DNA of 64,000 nucleotides, from contig NZ_CP011125.1 in the NCBI RefSeq assembly GCF_000737325.1, positions 10,119,945-10,183,944 of the forward strand, written 5' to 3'. The notes below the pieces were generated by a model that had not been told where the DNA came from, searched no databases, and worked only from the letters and a program-made list of their open reading frames with translations. Shown one piece after another: positions 52,233 to 60,755 of this stretch; within the stretch, counting starts at the first letter, position 1; the number at the start of each line of letters is the position of its first letter. The stretch comes from Sandaracinus amylolyticus (GTDB lineage: Bacteria; Myxococcota_A; Polyangia; Polyangiales; Sandaracinaceae). Both the position numbers and the translations under genes were made by a program.

Positions 52233-53416
52233 GCGGCAACAACACGATCCCGAAGGACGTCTTCGAGCAGACGATCCTCAACTTCTTCGCGCCGATCCGG
52301 CCCTTCCTCGACGACCCGTCGGTCAGCGAGGTGATGATCAACGGGCCCGACCAGATCTACATCGAGCGCAAGGGCAAGCTCACGCTCACCGGCGCGAAGT
52401 TCAGCTCGCGCGACGCGCTGACCGCGGCGCTCCGCAACCTCGCGCAGTTCGTCGGTCGCCACGTCGACGAGCACCGCCCGATCCTCGAGGCGCGCCTGCC
52501 CGACGGCTCGCGCGTCGAGGCGGTGCTGCCGCCCGCCGCGCCGGATGGGCCGCACGTCGCGATCCGTCGCTTCTTCCGCGAGACGCTGACCGTCGAGCGC
52601 CTGGTCGGGTTCGGCTCGTTCACGCCGGAGGCCGCCGAGTTCCTCAAGGCGGTCGTCACGGTGAAGGAGAACACGATCGTCGCCGGCGGCACGGGCTCGG
52701 GGAAGACGTCGCTGCTCAACGCGCTCACGGGGTTCATCCCCAACGACGACCGCATCGTCGTCATCGAGGACTCGCAGGAGGTGCAGCCGCAGCAGCCGCA
52801 CATCGTGCAGCTCGAGGCGCGCCCGCCCGACGCGCGCGGCCGCGGTCAGGTGAGCATCCGCGACCTCTTCAAGGCCACGCTGCGCATGCGCCCCGACCGC
52901 ATCGTCGTCGGCGAGATCCGGAGCGGCGAGGCGCTCGATCTCGTGCAGGCGATGACCTCCGGTCACGGCGGCTGCATGGCGACGGTCCACGCGACGTACC
53001 CGCTCGACACGCTGAACCGCCTCGAGACGATGTGCCTGATGAGCGACATCGCGCTGCCGCTGCACGCGCTCCGTGCGCAGATCGCGAGCGGCGTCGACAT
53101 CATCGTGCAGACCTCGCGCCTCCGCGACGGCTCGCGCTGCGTCACGCACATCAGCGAGGTCCAAGGTTACGACCCGGAGAAGGGTTACGACGTGAAGGAC
53201 GTATTCGTGCGTCGCTATCACGGCGACGACGCGCAGGGAAAAGTGGTGTCGACGTTCGAGCTCACCGGGTTCATGCCGAAGTGCGTCGAGCACATCCACG
53301 GCTACGGCCTGCGCCTGCCCAACGTCATGTACGAGATGGCGCAGCGCACGGGCGGCCAAGCGGCGTATGCTGGGCACGACGGCGGCGGCCACGGCGGCGG
53401 CGGTCACGGTCACTGA
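52229..53416 (+). CDS. cpaF: Second CpaF/TadA-type ATPase with Gly/His-rich tail
   Basis: 395 residues, a stand-alone CpaF core without FHA. It has 'DDPSVSEVMINGPDQIYIER', Walker A 'VAGGTGSGKTSLLNALTG' near residue 155, 'RIVVIEDSQEVQPQQPHIVQ' and 'RPDRIVVGEIRSGEALDLVQ' with 'TSGHGGCMATVHATYPLDTL'. The last 15 residues are a Gly/His run (GHDGGGHGGGGHGH), an unusual potential metal-binding tail. GTG start overlaps the TPR gene stop (GTGA). Two CpaF paralogues in one locus suggest separate assembly/retraction motors or two regulatory states; only the first carries an FHA domain. Confidence 0.93.
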   Translation: MSGNNTIPKDVFEQTILNFFAPIRPFLDDPSVSEVMINGPDQIYIERKGKLTLTGAKFSSRDALTAALRNLAQFVGRHVDEHRPILEARLPDGSRVEAVLPPAAPDGPHVAIRRFFRETLTVERLVGFGSFTPEAAEFLKAVVTVKENTIVAGGTGSGKTSLLNALTGFIPNDDRIVVIEDSQEVQPQQPHIVQLEARPPDARGRGQVSIRDLFKATLRMRPDRIVVGEIRSGEALDLVQAMTSGHGGCMATVHATYPLDTLNRLETMCLMSDIALPLHALRAQIASGVDIIVQTSRLRDGSRCVTHISEVQGYDPEKGYDVKDVFVRRYHGDDAQGKVVSTFELTGFMPKCVEHIHGYGLRLPNVMYEMAQRTGGQAAYAGHDGGGHGGGGHGH

Positions 53417-53442
53417 GGTCTGTTCACCGAGGGAAGAGGTAG

Positions 53443-55098
53443 GTGGTGGCGGCATCGTACGGACAGCCGATGCAGGCCCCCGGGGCGGCGTGGGCGCGCA
53501 TCCAGCTCGTCCGCGGGCAGTCGGGCGGGCAGTACTGGTCGATCGACGCGACCACGCCGCAGGCGCGCCTCACGGTCGGCAGCGCGCCGGACGCGGGCTG
53601 GCCGCTGCAGGCCCCCGCGGTGCACCCGTACCACTTCGAGATCTTCTGGGACGGCAACACGCTGTGGGTCTCGGACACGCGCCGGGTCGGCGGCGTGATG
53701 CTGAACGGCATGCCGGTCGCGGACTGGGTGCAGGTGAAGGGCCGCGCCGAGGTGGTGTTCGGCGGCGGCGCGATGCACATCGAGACGTCGGCCGCGCAGG
53801 CGGTCGCGATGGCGAGCAACCCCGGCGAGGCGAAGCGGGTGACGCTCGCGCCGGGCGAAGGAATGATGGGTGCGCTGGTGGCGCGCTCGGACTACCCGCC
53901 GGCCGCCGGCGGATGGGACGACAGCTCGCTTCCCGGCGAAGCGACGCGCATCCAGCCGCCGCCGAGCGAAGGCGGAGGCGGGTGGGGCGAGCTCGACCCC
54001 GAGCGCACTCGCATCGCGAGCGAGGGCGCGCTGATGCCGGGGCTCGGCGCGCCGGCGCAGGCGAAGCCGGCTTCGCAGGCACCGCCGCCGATGCGTCCGC
54101 GGCTCGGTGGGAGCGGCGGCGGGACGCCGCCGATGGCGCGGACGATCACCGCCGAGGAGATGTCGCAGCACCTCGCGGTCGCGGCGAAGATGGCCGCGAC
54201 GCCGGCGGATCCGAACGCGGGCGGGCCCTCGGTGGTGGTCCAGGCGGGCTATCCGGGCGTGACGTCGGGCAGCCCGCAGGCGCCCGGGTACGGGCAGCAG
54301 CCGGGTGGCTTCGGCGCGCCGCAGCCGCCGCAGCAGGCCGGGTACGGCCCGGGGGCGCCTTCGCCGTTCGGCGGGCAGCCGGCGCAGGGGCCGCAGAGCG
54401 GGTTCATGGCGCCGCCGTCGTTCGACGCGGCGCAGGGCGCGCAGTCGCAAGGGCAGAAGGACGCGAAGGCCAAGGGGAAGCAGTCGCTCCCGATGCGCAC
54501 GTGGGCCCTCCTGGGCATCACGGTGCTCGCTGCGGTCGCGCTGATGATGATGGGGCCGAGCGCGGAGCCCGCGCCCCAGCCCCAGCCGCCGCACCCGCAG
54601 GCCCAGACGGTGCCGGCGCCGCTGCCGCCCCAGCAGGCGCAGCCGACGCCGACGCAGCCGACCCAGCCGACCGCGCCGACGCAGCCGACCCAGCCGGCTC
54701 AGGTGCAGCCGACCGCGCCGACGCAGCCGACCGCGCCGACCCAGCCGACGGCGCCGACCCAGCCGACGGCGCCGACCCAGCCGACTGCGCCGACCCAGCC
54801 GACTGCGCCGACCCAGCCCACCGCGCAGGCCGTCGATCCGACCTCGCCCGCGACGCCCGAGCCGACGACCCCGGGCGCGACGCCCGAGGTGCCCACGGGC
54901 CCGACGCCCGACCGCGTCGCGGCGGATCTCGTGATCACCGGGCACTACGCCGAGGCGCTGCCGCACTACCAGCAGCTCTCGCAGGCGCACCCCGAGCGGC
55001 CCGAGTACGCGCAGATGGTGCGCATCCTCCAGCGGCGCCTCGCGCAGCGCTGCCAAGGTGGGGTCGGTCCCGACGGTCGACCCTGCACGTCTCCCTGA
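53443..55098 (+). CDS. Degenerate-FHA protein with membrane helix and PTQPTA repeats
   Basis: 551 residues from GTG 53443. Residues 20-110 form an FHA-like domain ('ARLTVGSAPDAGWPLQAPAV', 'HPYHFEIFWDGNTLWVSD', 'RRVGGVMLNGMPV') that lacks the GR and S-x-x-H residues. A long Gly/Pro/Gln-rich disordered region follows, then a helix 'TWALLGITVLAAVALMMMG' (near residue 355), a PTQPTA tandem repeat (54708-54826), and a short TPR-like C-terminus ('VITGHYAEALPHYQQLSQAH', 'MVRILQRRLAQRC'). Periplasmic or cell-wall reach of the repeat is likely. Third FHA-type protein of the locus. Confidence 0.78.
   Translation: MVAASYGQPMQAPGAAWARIQLVRGQSGGQYWSIDATTPQARLTVGSAPDAGWPLQAPAVHPYHFEIFWDGNTLWVSDTRRVGGVMLNGMPVADWVQVKGRAEVVFGGGAMHIETSAAQAVAMASNPGEAKRVTLAPGEGMMGALVARSDYPPAAGGWDDSSLPGEATRIQPPPSEGGGGWGELDPERTRIASEGALMPGLGAPAQAKPASQAPPPMRPRLGGSGGGTPPMARTITAEEMSQHLAVAAKMAATPADPNAGGPSVVVQAGYPGVTSGSPQAPGYGQQPGGFGAPQPPQQAGYGPGAPSPFGGQPAQGPQSGFMAPPSFDAAQGAQSQGQKDAKAKGKQSLPMRTWALLGITVLAAVALMMMGPSAEPAPQPQPPHPQAQTVPAPLPPQQAQPTPTQPTQPTAPTQPTQPAQVQPTAPTQPTAPTQPTAPTQPTAPTQPTAPTQPTAPTQPTAQAVDPTSPATPEPTTPGATPEVPTGPTPDRVAADLVITGHYAEALPHYQQLSQAHPERPEYAQMVRILQRRLAQRCQGGVGPDGRPCTSP
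54708..54826 (+). repeat. 18-bp coding tandem repeat (PTQPTA)
   Basis: About 6.5 copies of an 18-bp unit encoding Pro-Thr-Gln-Pro-Thr-Ala, inside the degenerate-FHA gene just after its membrane helix. A looser Pro/Thr/Gln region from 54641 leads in. Synonymous third positions differ between copies, so it is not all recent. Likely an extended Pro-rich spacer. Confidence 0.85.
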
Positions 55099-55130
55099 CG
55101 GCACCTCGCCCTCTCGCCACGAGCCGAGCC

Positions 55131-55850
55131 ATGTCACGACGCGCCATCCCCGCCCTCTTCGTCGCCCTCGCGCTGCTCGGATGCGGCGAGGAAGCACCGC
55201 CGCCGCGCTTCCCGGTGACGTTCACCGCCGAGGCCGACCCCGGCCAGCGCCTCGGCGGCGTGAGCGTCACCGCGAACGGCGCGCCGATCGGCCAGACCGG
55301 CGCCGACGGCACGCTCCACGTCGACCTCACGGGCCCCGAAGGCTCGCCGGTGCAGATCGGCGCGACGTGCCCCGAGGGCCACCGCGCGCCCGCGTCGCTG
55401 CCGATGATCACGCTGCGCCGCGTGGTCAGCCTCGATCCCGCGACCGCCGCGCTCGGCCTCCAGGTCTCGATCGCGTGCCCGCCCGCGCAGCGACACGGCG
55501 TCGTCGTGGTGCGCGCCGGCGGCGACCAGGCGCACGCGAACGTGCCGGTGATGATCGACGGCCGCGAGGTCGCGCGCACCGACGCCAGCGGCGTCGCCCA
55601 CGTCGCGCTCGACATGCAGCCGGGCCAGACGTTCGCGGTGCTGCTCGCGACGAACGAGTTCCCGAACCTCCGTCCCCAGCAGCCCCGCCAGAGCTTCGTC
55701 TTCCCCGACAGCGACGAGCTCTTCGTGTTCGACCAGCGCTTCGAGGTGGAGGCGCCGCCGGTGGTGCGTCGCCGCTCGACGCGGCCGCGGCCGCAGCCGC
55801 AGGCGCCCACGCCGGTGCTCCCGGTCCGCATCGGCCCGACGCGCCGCTGA
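55131..55850 (+). CDS. Putative lipoprotein with repeated Ig-like/CarboxypepD-reg-like modules
   Basis: 239 residues. Signal peptide 'ALFVALALLGC' with lipobox. The mature part has two similar beta modules: 'GQRLGGVSVTANGAPIGQTG' with 'ADGTLHVDLTGPEGSPVQIG', and 'QAHANVPVMIDGREVARTDA' with 'SGVAHVALDMQPGQTFAVLL', the pattern of carboxypeptidase-regulatory-like or PEGA domains. The C-terminus is basic and Pro-rich ('RRRSTRPRPQPQAPTP'). Last gene of the Tad gene string, 32 bp after the previous; it may be an accessory lipoprotein of the apparatus. Confidence 0.75.
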   Translation: MSRRAIPALFVALALLGCGEEAPPPRFPVTFTAEADPGQRLGGVSVTANGAPIGQTGADGTLHVDLTGPEGSPVQIGATCPEGHRAPASLPMITLRRVVSLDPATAALGLQVSIACPPAQRHGVVVVRAGGDQAHANVPVMIDGREVARTDASGVAHVALDMQPGQTFAVLLATNEFPNLRPQQPRQSFVFPDSDELFVFDQRFEVEAPPVVRRRSTRPRPQPQAPTPVLPVRIGPTRR

Positions 55851-55897
55851 CGCGCTCGCCCTCCACCGCGAATGGCGCGCGCCCACACGGCGAGAGC

Positions 55898-56211
55898 GTG
55901 GCTCGCGGGTGTGCTCTCGTCTTGGCGTCGTCGTGCGGCCACGCGCTCTACCGCAGCGACGGCCTTCGCGCCGAGCTCGAGAGCACGCTCCGCTGCACCG
56001 GTCTCTGTCGCCGCGACGACTTCGTCGTCCTTCCCGGCGACGACGCCGCGCCGCGCAGGACCGCGACGACTACGGCGATCGCTTCACGCGCTGCGCGTTC
56101 GACGCTCGCGTGGAGTGCTTCCTCGAGGGCTGGTCGGTTCGGGCGATCCTCGAGTGCAGCGTGGAGGGCGGCGAGCGACTGCCGATCACCTATCGCCGGG
56201 GCGACCTCTGA
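55898..56211 (+). pseudogene. Small Cys-rich lipoprotein split by a frameshift
   Basis: GTG 55898 begins 'ARGCALVLASSCGHALYRSD' (lipobox ASSC) and continues to 'RRDDFVVLPGDDAAP' near 56050. The reading then makes sense only in the next frame, 'DRDDYGDRFTRCAFDARVEC', 'FLEGWSVRAILECSVEGGER' and stop at 56209-56211. One missing base near 56050 explains both halves. The restored protein would be about 104 residues with cysteines at regular spacing, typical of small myxobacterial lipoproteins. It may be a sequencing error or a real pseudogene. Confidence 0.55.
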
Positions 56212-56271
56212 CCTCCTGCGCGCCTCTCTCGCTTGCCTTTTCGCGGGCCTCGGAGGTACACGAGTACATCC

Positions 56272-59200
56272 GTGTCCGACGCTCCCAAGACCCGCATCCA
56301 GCGCGGACGGCGCGTCGACACGATCGGTCCGTACCGGCTCGTGTCGGTGCTGGGCTCGGGTGGGTTCGGCACCGTCTACGCGGGTGAGGCGCCCGACGGG
56401 ACGAAGGTCGCGCTCAAGGTGCTCTCCGAGCACATGCGGACCGACGAGCTCCTCCAGCGCTTCGAGCGCGAGGGCGACATCCGCATCGAGCACCCGAACG
56501 TGGTGCGGGTGATCGACGCCGGGCGCGCCGACGACGGGACCCCGTGGATCGCGTTCGAGCTGCTCGAGGGCGAGCCGCTCAACGACCGGCTACGCAAAGC
56601 GCCGCTGCCCGCCGCCGAGGTGATCGACCTCGGGCTGCAGATCTGCGCGGGCCTGTCCGCCGCCCACGCGCGCGGCGTGGTCCATCGCGATCTCAAGCCG
56701 GGCAATGTGTTCGTGCGCAACGACGGGCGCGTCACCGTGCTCGACTTCGGGATCGCGCGCGGCGGTGAGCTCGCGCGCGATCAGCAGCTCACGATGGCGG
56801 GCTCGGTCGTGGGCACGCCGGGCTTCCTCGCGCCCGAGCAGGCGCGCGGCGAGACCGACGTCGACACCCGCGCCGACCTCTGGGCGCTCGGCGTGATCCT
56901 CTACGAAGCGCTCTCCGGCATCTCGCCGTTCCGCCGCGAGACCGCGGTCGCGACGATCCTCGCCGTCGTGCTCGAGGAGGCCGCGCCGCTCGCGAGCAAA
57001 GCGCCGCCGCTGCCGCCGGGGCTCGCCGAGGTGGTGCATCGCTGCCTCGAGAAGCGCCTCGATCAGCGCTGGTCGAGCGCCGACGCCATCGCGCGCGCGC
57101 TGCGCGAGATCGACGTGCACGCGCGGCCCACGATCCTCGCGGAGATCGAGACCGCGTCGCCGCAGGACGAGCAGCGCGTCATGGCGCTGGTGCTCGCGGA
57201 GGGCATCGTCGATCAGGCCGCGCTCGAGCGCGCGATCGCGCACTGGGGCGGCGAGCTCATCCCGATGCTCGGCGGCCGTGCGATCGGCGTGTTCGGCCGC
57301 ACGACGTGGGAGGGTGACGAGACGGTGCGCGCGGTGAGCGCGGCCCTCGAGGCGCGCGACGCGGTGCGGTGGATCGCGGTGGCGTCGGGGCGCGCGACCG
57401 GCGCGGGCACGACGATCTCGGGCGACGCGGTGCGCGCGGTCGAGCGCGCGTGCGCCGCGCAGCTGCCCGGTGTCGCGCTCGATCTCACCGCGTCGCGCAC
57501 CGTGGGCTCGCTGTTCGAGATGCGCCGCGCCGAGGGCGCGCTGCTCGAGGTCCCGCGCGGCGCGCGACGTCGCGAGACGTTCGTGCCCGGGGCGCAGGCG
57601 CGCGAGGTCCCGCTGCTCGGTCGCGAGGCCGAGCTCGCGCAGCTCGAAGGCGCGCTCGCGAGCGCGCTCGAGGAGCCGCGCGCCACGGTCGCGTGGATCG
57701 TGGGGCCGCCCGGGATCGGCAAGACGCGGCTGCGCCAGGAGCTCGAGCGTCGCCTTCGGGCGCGGGTGCCGCGCCCGGTCGTGCTGGTCGGGCGCGCGGA
57801 GTCGCATCGGCGCGACGCCGCGTACCACGTGATCGGTCACGCGCTGCGCAGCGCGCCCGGGCTCGCGGACGCGCTCTCGCGCGCCGAGGTCGGCGTCGCG
57901 CTCCGGCGCGAGGCGATCGAGCGCTTCTGCGCGGTGTGGCTCGACGCCGAGCCCCACGTCGTCGGCGAGCACGCCGAGGTCGTGTGCGAGCTGCTGGGCG
58001 TGCCGTGGGAAGCGCCGTCCGAGGGACGCCGCTCCGATCCTCAGGTGCGCGCCGATCGCCTGCGCATCGCCCTCGGGGATCTGCTCCTCGCGATCGCGGA
58101 GCGCGAGCCGCTCGCGATCGTGCTCGACGACCTGCAGTGGTCCGACGACGCGTCGCTCGCGCTGCTCGCGGATCTCTGCGCGCGCGCCGCCGATCGCCCG
58201 CTGCTCGTCGCGATGGCCGCGCGCTCCGAGCGCGTCGAGCGCGAGCGCGATCGTTTCGCCGGCGCCGACGTCGTGCGCGTCGAGCCGCGCGGGCTGCGCG
58301 CCGCCCACGTCGGGCACGTCGCGCGCGCGATCGCGGGGCGCGAGGTCGACGAGCGCGTGGTGCGCGCGATCGCCGATCGCACCGGCGGCAATCCGTTCTT
58401 CGTCGAGCAGATCGTCGGCGAGCTCGTCGAGAAGGAGATGCTCGACTCGCCGCCTGCGAGCCTGCCCATCCCGCTGCACGTCGAGGGCGCCGTCCAGTCG
58501 CGCCTCGATCACCTGCCGCCCGCCGAGAAGCACCTCTGCAAGGTCGCGTCGGTGCTCTCTGGCTTCGGAGGCGGGGCGCGCGCGTTCGGGGCCAGCGCGC
58601 TCGAGGCGCTCGGGGTGACCGACGCCGCGCCGCTCCTCGTCTCGCTGGTGCGCCGCGGCCTGCTCGCGACCCGCGCCAGCGATCGCGAGCCGAGCGGCAT
58701 CACGCGCGACGAGGCGATCAGCGGCGTGCGCCGCGCGATCGCGGAGAGCGGCTCGCGCACCGAGCGCGAGCACCAGTTCAAGAGCGCGCTCGTCGCCGAC
58801 GTCGCGTACCGCATGAACAGCGAGCGCGCGCGGCGCGATCTGCACCGCCGCGCGGCCGCGTACCTCGCGTCGGATCCCGGCGTCGAGCGCGAGGAGATCG
58901 CGCGCCACCACGAGCTCGGCGGCGCGCCCGAGGAAGCGGCGCTCGCGTACGTGCAGGCGGTGCGCGTCGCCCAGCGTCGCGGCGACAGCCAGAGCGTGCT
59001 GCGGCTCTCGGAGCGCGCGCTCGCGCTCGGCGGTGAAGGCGCGCTCGCCTTCGAGCTGCACCTGGCGCGCGCCGAGGCGCTCTCGTTCCTCGGCCGCCGC
59101 GACGAGCAGGGCAAGGAGCTCGAGGCCGCGCTCGATCGCGCGCGCACCCCCGCCGAGCGCGCCCGCGCGCTCACCGAGCGCACCGGCCTGCTCGCGACGC

Positions 59201-60195
59201 TCGGCCGCAACGACGAGGGCGCGTTCGTCGGCGAGGACGCGGTGCGCACCGCGCGCGACGTGGGCGATCCCGACCTGCTCGCGACCGCGCTGGTGCGCCT
59301 CGGATGGGTCCTGCTCTACGCGGGGCGCATCCACGAGGCGATGAGCGCGATCGGCGAGGCCGCGCGCATGATCGATCAGGTCGGCCCCGAGACCGCGGCG
59401 CTGATCGCGGCGTGGAAGGCGCAGCTCGCGACGGCGCGCGGCGACCTCGGCCAGCGCAAGATCGCGTACGAGCAGGCGATCGCCCGCTACAAGCAGATCG
59501 GCGATCTGCGGCGCGCCGCGAGCGCGGAGACGAACCTCGCCGACACGCTCAACCGCATCGGGTCCTACGAGGCCGCGGAGACCGCGCTGCGCGCCGCGCT
59601 CGAGACCTGTCGTCGCGTCGGCAACCGCGTCGTCGAAGGCTTCGCGCTCGCGAACCTCGGGTACGCGCTCGGCAAGCTCGAGCGCACCGACGAGGCGCTC
59701 GCCGCGCTCGACGACGCCGAGCGCATCGGCGCGCAGGCGCAGCAGAGCCGCCTCGTGCTCGCAGTGCGGCTCTATCGCGCCCGCACCCTGCTCGGGCATC
59801 GCGATCCCGACGAGGTCGTCGCGCTCGCGGAGCAGGTCGCCGATCAAGCGCGCCGCGCCGGCACGCTCCCGTGGTCGGTCACCGCGCTCGCGCTCGCGTC
59901 GCAGGCGCGCCTGCTCTCGGGCGACGTGAAGGACGCGCTCGCGCTCTCGACCCGCGCGATGAGCCTGCGCGACGAGATCGGCGCGATGGAGGAGGACGAG
60001 TCCGAGGTGTTCCTCGCGCACGCGCGCGCGCTGATCGCCAACGGACGCGACACCGACGCGCGCGAGATCCTCACGATCGGGATCACGCGCCTCGAGTTCC
60101 TCGCGGGGAGGATCGCGGACGCGGACTGGAGGGCGCGCTTCCTGACGGACGTGCCCGCGAACCGAGCGCTCATCGAATTGGTGAGCAGCGGCTGA
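56272..60195 (+). CDS. Ser/Thr protein kinase with degenerate cyclase, AAA ATPase and TPR domains
   Basis: 1307 residues. Kinase: 'VLGSGGFGTVYAG', 'VALKVLSEHM', 'VVHRDLKPGNVFV' near residue 138, 'VLDFGIAR', 'GTPGFLAPEQ'. Residues about 300-430 resemble a class III nucleotide cyclase domain without its metal aspartates ('LIPMLGGRAIGVFG', 'VASGRATGAGTTISGDAVRA'). AAA_16-type ATPase: Walker A 'IVGPPGIGKTRLRQELE' near 478, Walker B 'LAIVLDDLQWSDDAS'. The C-terminal 450 residues are TPR ('RIHEAMSAIGEAARMIDQVG', 'IGSYEAAETALRAALETCRR'). It phosphorylates Ser/Thr in response to unknown signals. GTG 56272 is the likely start. It lies immediately after the Tad locus, a natural partner for its FHA domain. 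Confidence 0.94.
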   Translation: MSDAPKTRIQRGRRVDTIGPYRLVSVLGSGGFGTVYAGEAPDGTKVALKVLSEHMRTDELLQRFEREGDIRIEHPNVVRVIDAGRADDGTPWIAFELLEGEPLNDRLRKAPLPAAEVIDLGLQICAGLSAAHARGVVHRDLKPGNVFVRNDGRVTVLDFGIARGGELARDQQLTMAGSVVGTPGFLAPEQARGETDVDTRADLWALGVILYEALSGISPFRRETAVATILAVVLEEAAPLASKAPPLPPGLAEVVHRCLEKRLDQRWSSADAIARALREIDVHARPTILAEIETASPQDEQRVMALVLAEGIVDQAALERAIAHWGGELIPMLGGRAIGVFGRTTWEGDETVRAVSAALEARDAVRWIAVASGRATGAGTTISGDAVRAVERACAAQLPGVALDLTASRTVGSLFEMRRAEGALLEVPRGARRRETFVPGAQAREVPLLGREAELAQLEGALASALEEPRATVAWIVGPPGIGKTRLRQELERRLRARVPRPVVLVGRAESHRRDAAYHVIGHALRSAPGLADALSRAEVGVALRREAIERFCAVWLDAEPHVVGEHAEVVCELLGVPWEAPSEGRRSDPQVRADRLRIALGDLLLAIAEREPLAIVLDDLQWSDDASLALLADLCARAADRPLLVAMAARSERVERERDRFAGADVVRVEPRGLRAAHVGHVARAIAGREVDERVVRAIADRTGGNPFFVEQIVGELVEKEMLDSPPASLPIPLHVEGAVQSRLDHLPPAEKHLCKVASVLSGFGGGARAFGASALEALGVTDAAPLLVSLVRRGLLATRASDREPSGITRDEAISGVRRAIAESGSRTEREHQFKSALVADVAYRMNSERARRDLHRRAAAYLASDPGVEREEIARHHELGGAPEEAALAYVQAVRVAQRRGDSQSVLRLSERALALGGEGALAFELHLARAEALSFLGRRDEQGKELEAALDRARTPAERARALTERTGLLATLGRNDEGAFVGEDAVRTARDVGDPDLLATALVRLGWVLLYAGRIHEAMSAIGEAARMIDQVGPETAALIAAWKAQLATARGDLGQRKIAYEQAIARYKQIGDLRRAASAETNLADTLNRIGSYEAAETALRAALETCRRVGNRVVEGFALANLGYALGKLERTDEALAALDDAERIGAQAQQSRLVLAVRLYRARTLLGHRDPDEVVALAEQVADQARRAGTLPWSVTALALASQARLLSGDVKDALALSTRAMSLRDEIGAMEEDESEVFLAHARALIANGRDTDAREILTIGITRLEFLAGRIADADWRARFLTDVPANRALIELVSSG

Positions 60196-60215
60196 GAGCG
60201 ACGAGGGGGGCAAAC

Positions 60216-60755
60216 ATGGGGATCAGCGATGCGCAGCAGGCGATGGCGAGCTGGCTGGGCGCGCTCGCGCGCGGCGGCGTGCTCGAGGGCGAGCACGAGA
60301 AGGCGGGGCAGGCGGTCGCCGCGTACGTCGTCGGCGAGAGCGAGCTCGATCGACTGCGCGGCTGGTTCGCCGAGCAGCCGATCCAGATCGCGAACCGCGA
60401 GCGCCGCGCCGCGATCGAGGTCTGCATCTGGATGGTGCACGCCGATCGCGAGGTCGACCCCGAGGAGGTGCACCTCCTGCGGCGCATCATCGGCGCGAGC
60501 CTGCTCGACGACGACATCCAGGACGAGCTCGTCCGCGAGAGCCACGAGCCGCCCTCGCTGCGCGGCCTCGAGACGCGCCTGACGCACCCCGTGCTGCGCG
60601 AGCTGCTCCTCGCGCTGTGCTGGGAGCTCGCGTGCGCCGACGGACGCGTCGCGAAGAGCGAGCGCGACTTCTACTCGGGGCTCGCCAAGCGCCTCGCCGT
60701 GAGCGCGGTGCGCGCGTCCGAGATCCAGCGCGCGATCGGCGAGCGCATCGGATGA
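60216..60755 (+). CDS. TerB-like (tellurite-resistance/DjlA-like) protein
   Basis: 179 residues, all-alpha. The TerB-fold signature is in 'RAAIEVCIWMVHADREVDPE', with 'EVHLLRRIIGASLL', and again in 'LLALCWELACADGRVAKSER', 'DFYSGLAKRLAV', two repeats of the acidic D-x-x-x-x-x-E metal-binding helix pair. TerB domains sense metal or stress near membranes; the function here is unknown. ATG 60216, 20 bp after the kinase; its stop overlaps the ATG of the histidine kinase (ATGA), so the three are likely one operon. Confidence 0.78.
   Translation: MGISDAQQAMASWLGALARGGVLEGEHEKAGQAVAAYVVGESELDRLRGWFAEQPIQIANRERRAAIEVCIWMVHADREVDPEEVHLLRRIIGASLLDDDIQDELVRESHEPPSLRGLETRLTHPVLRELLLALCWELACADGRVAKSERDFYSGLAKRLAVSAVRASEIQRAIGERIG

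Noticed and set aside
56590-60213. A 1207-residue minus-strand open frame opposite the kinase-AAA-TPR gene
   Set aside because: Arg/Ala/Leu-rich with no domain motifs; it is the antisense shadow of a clearly coding plus-strand gene, a common effect of high GC.
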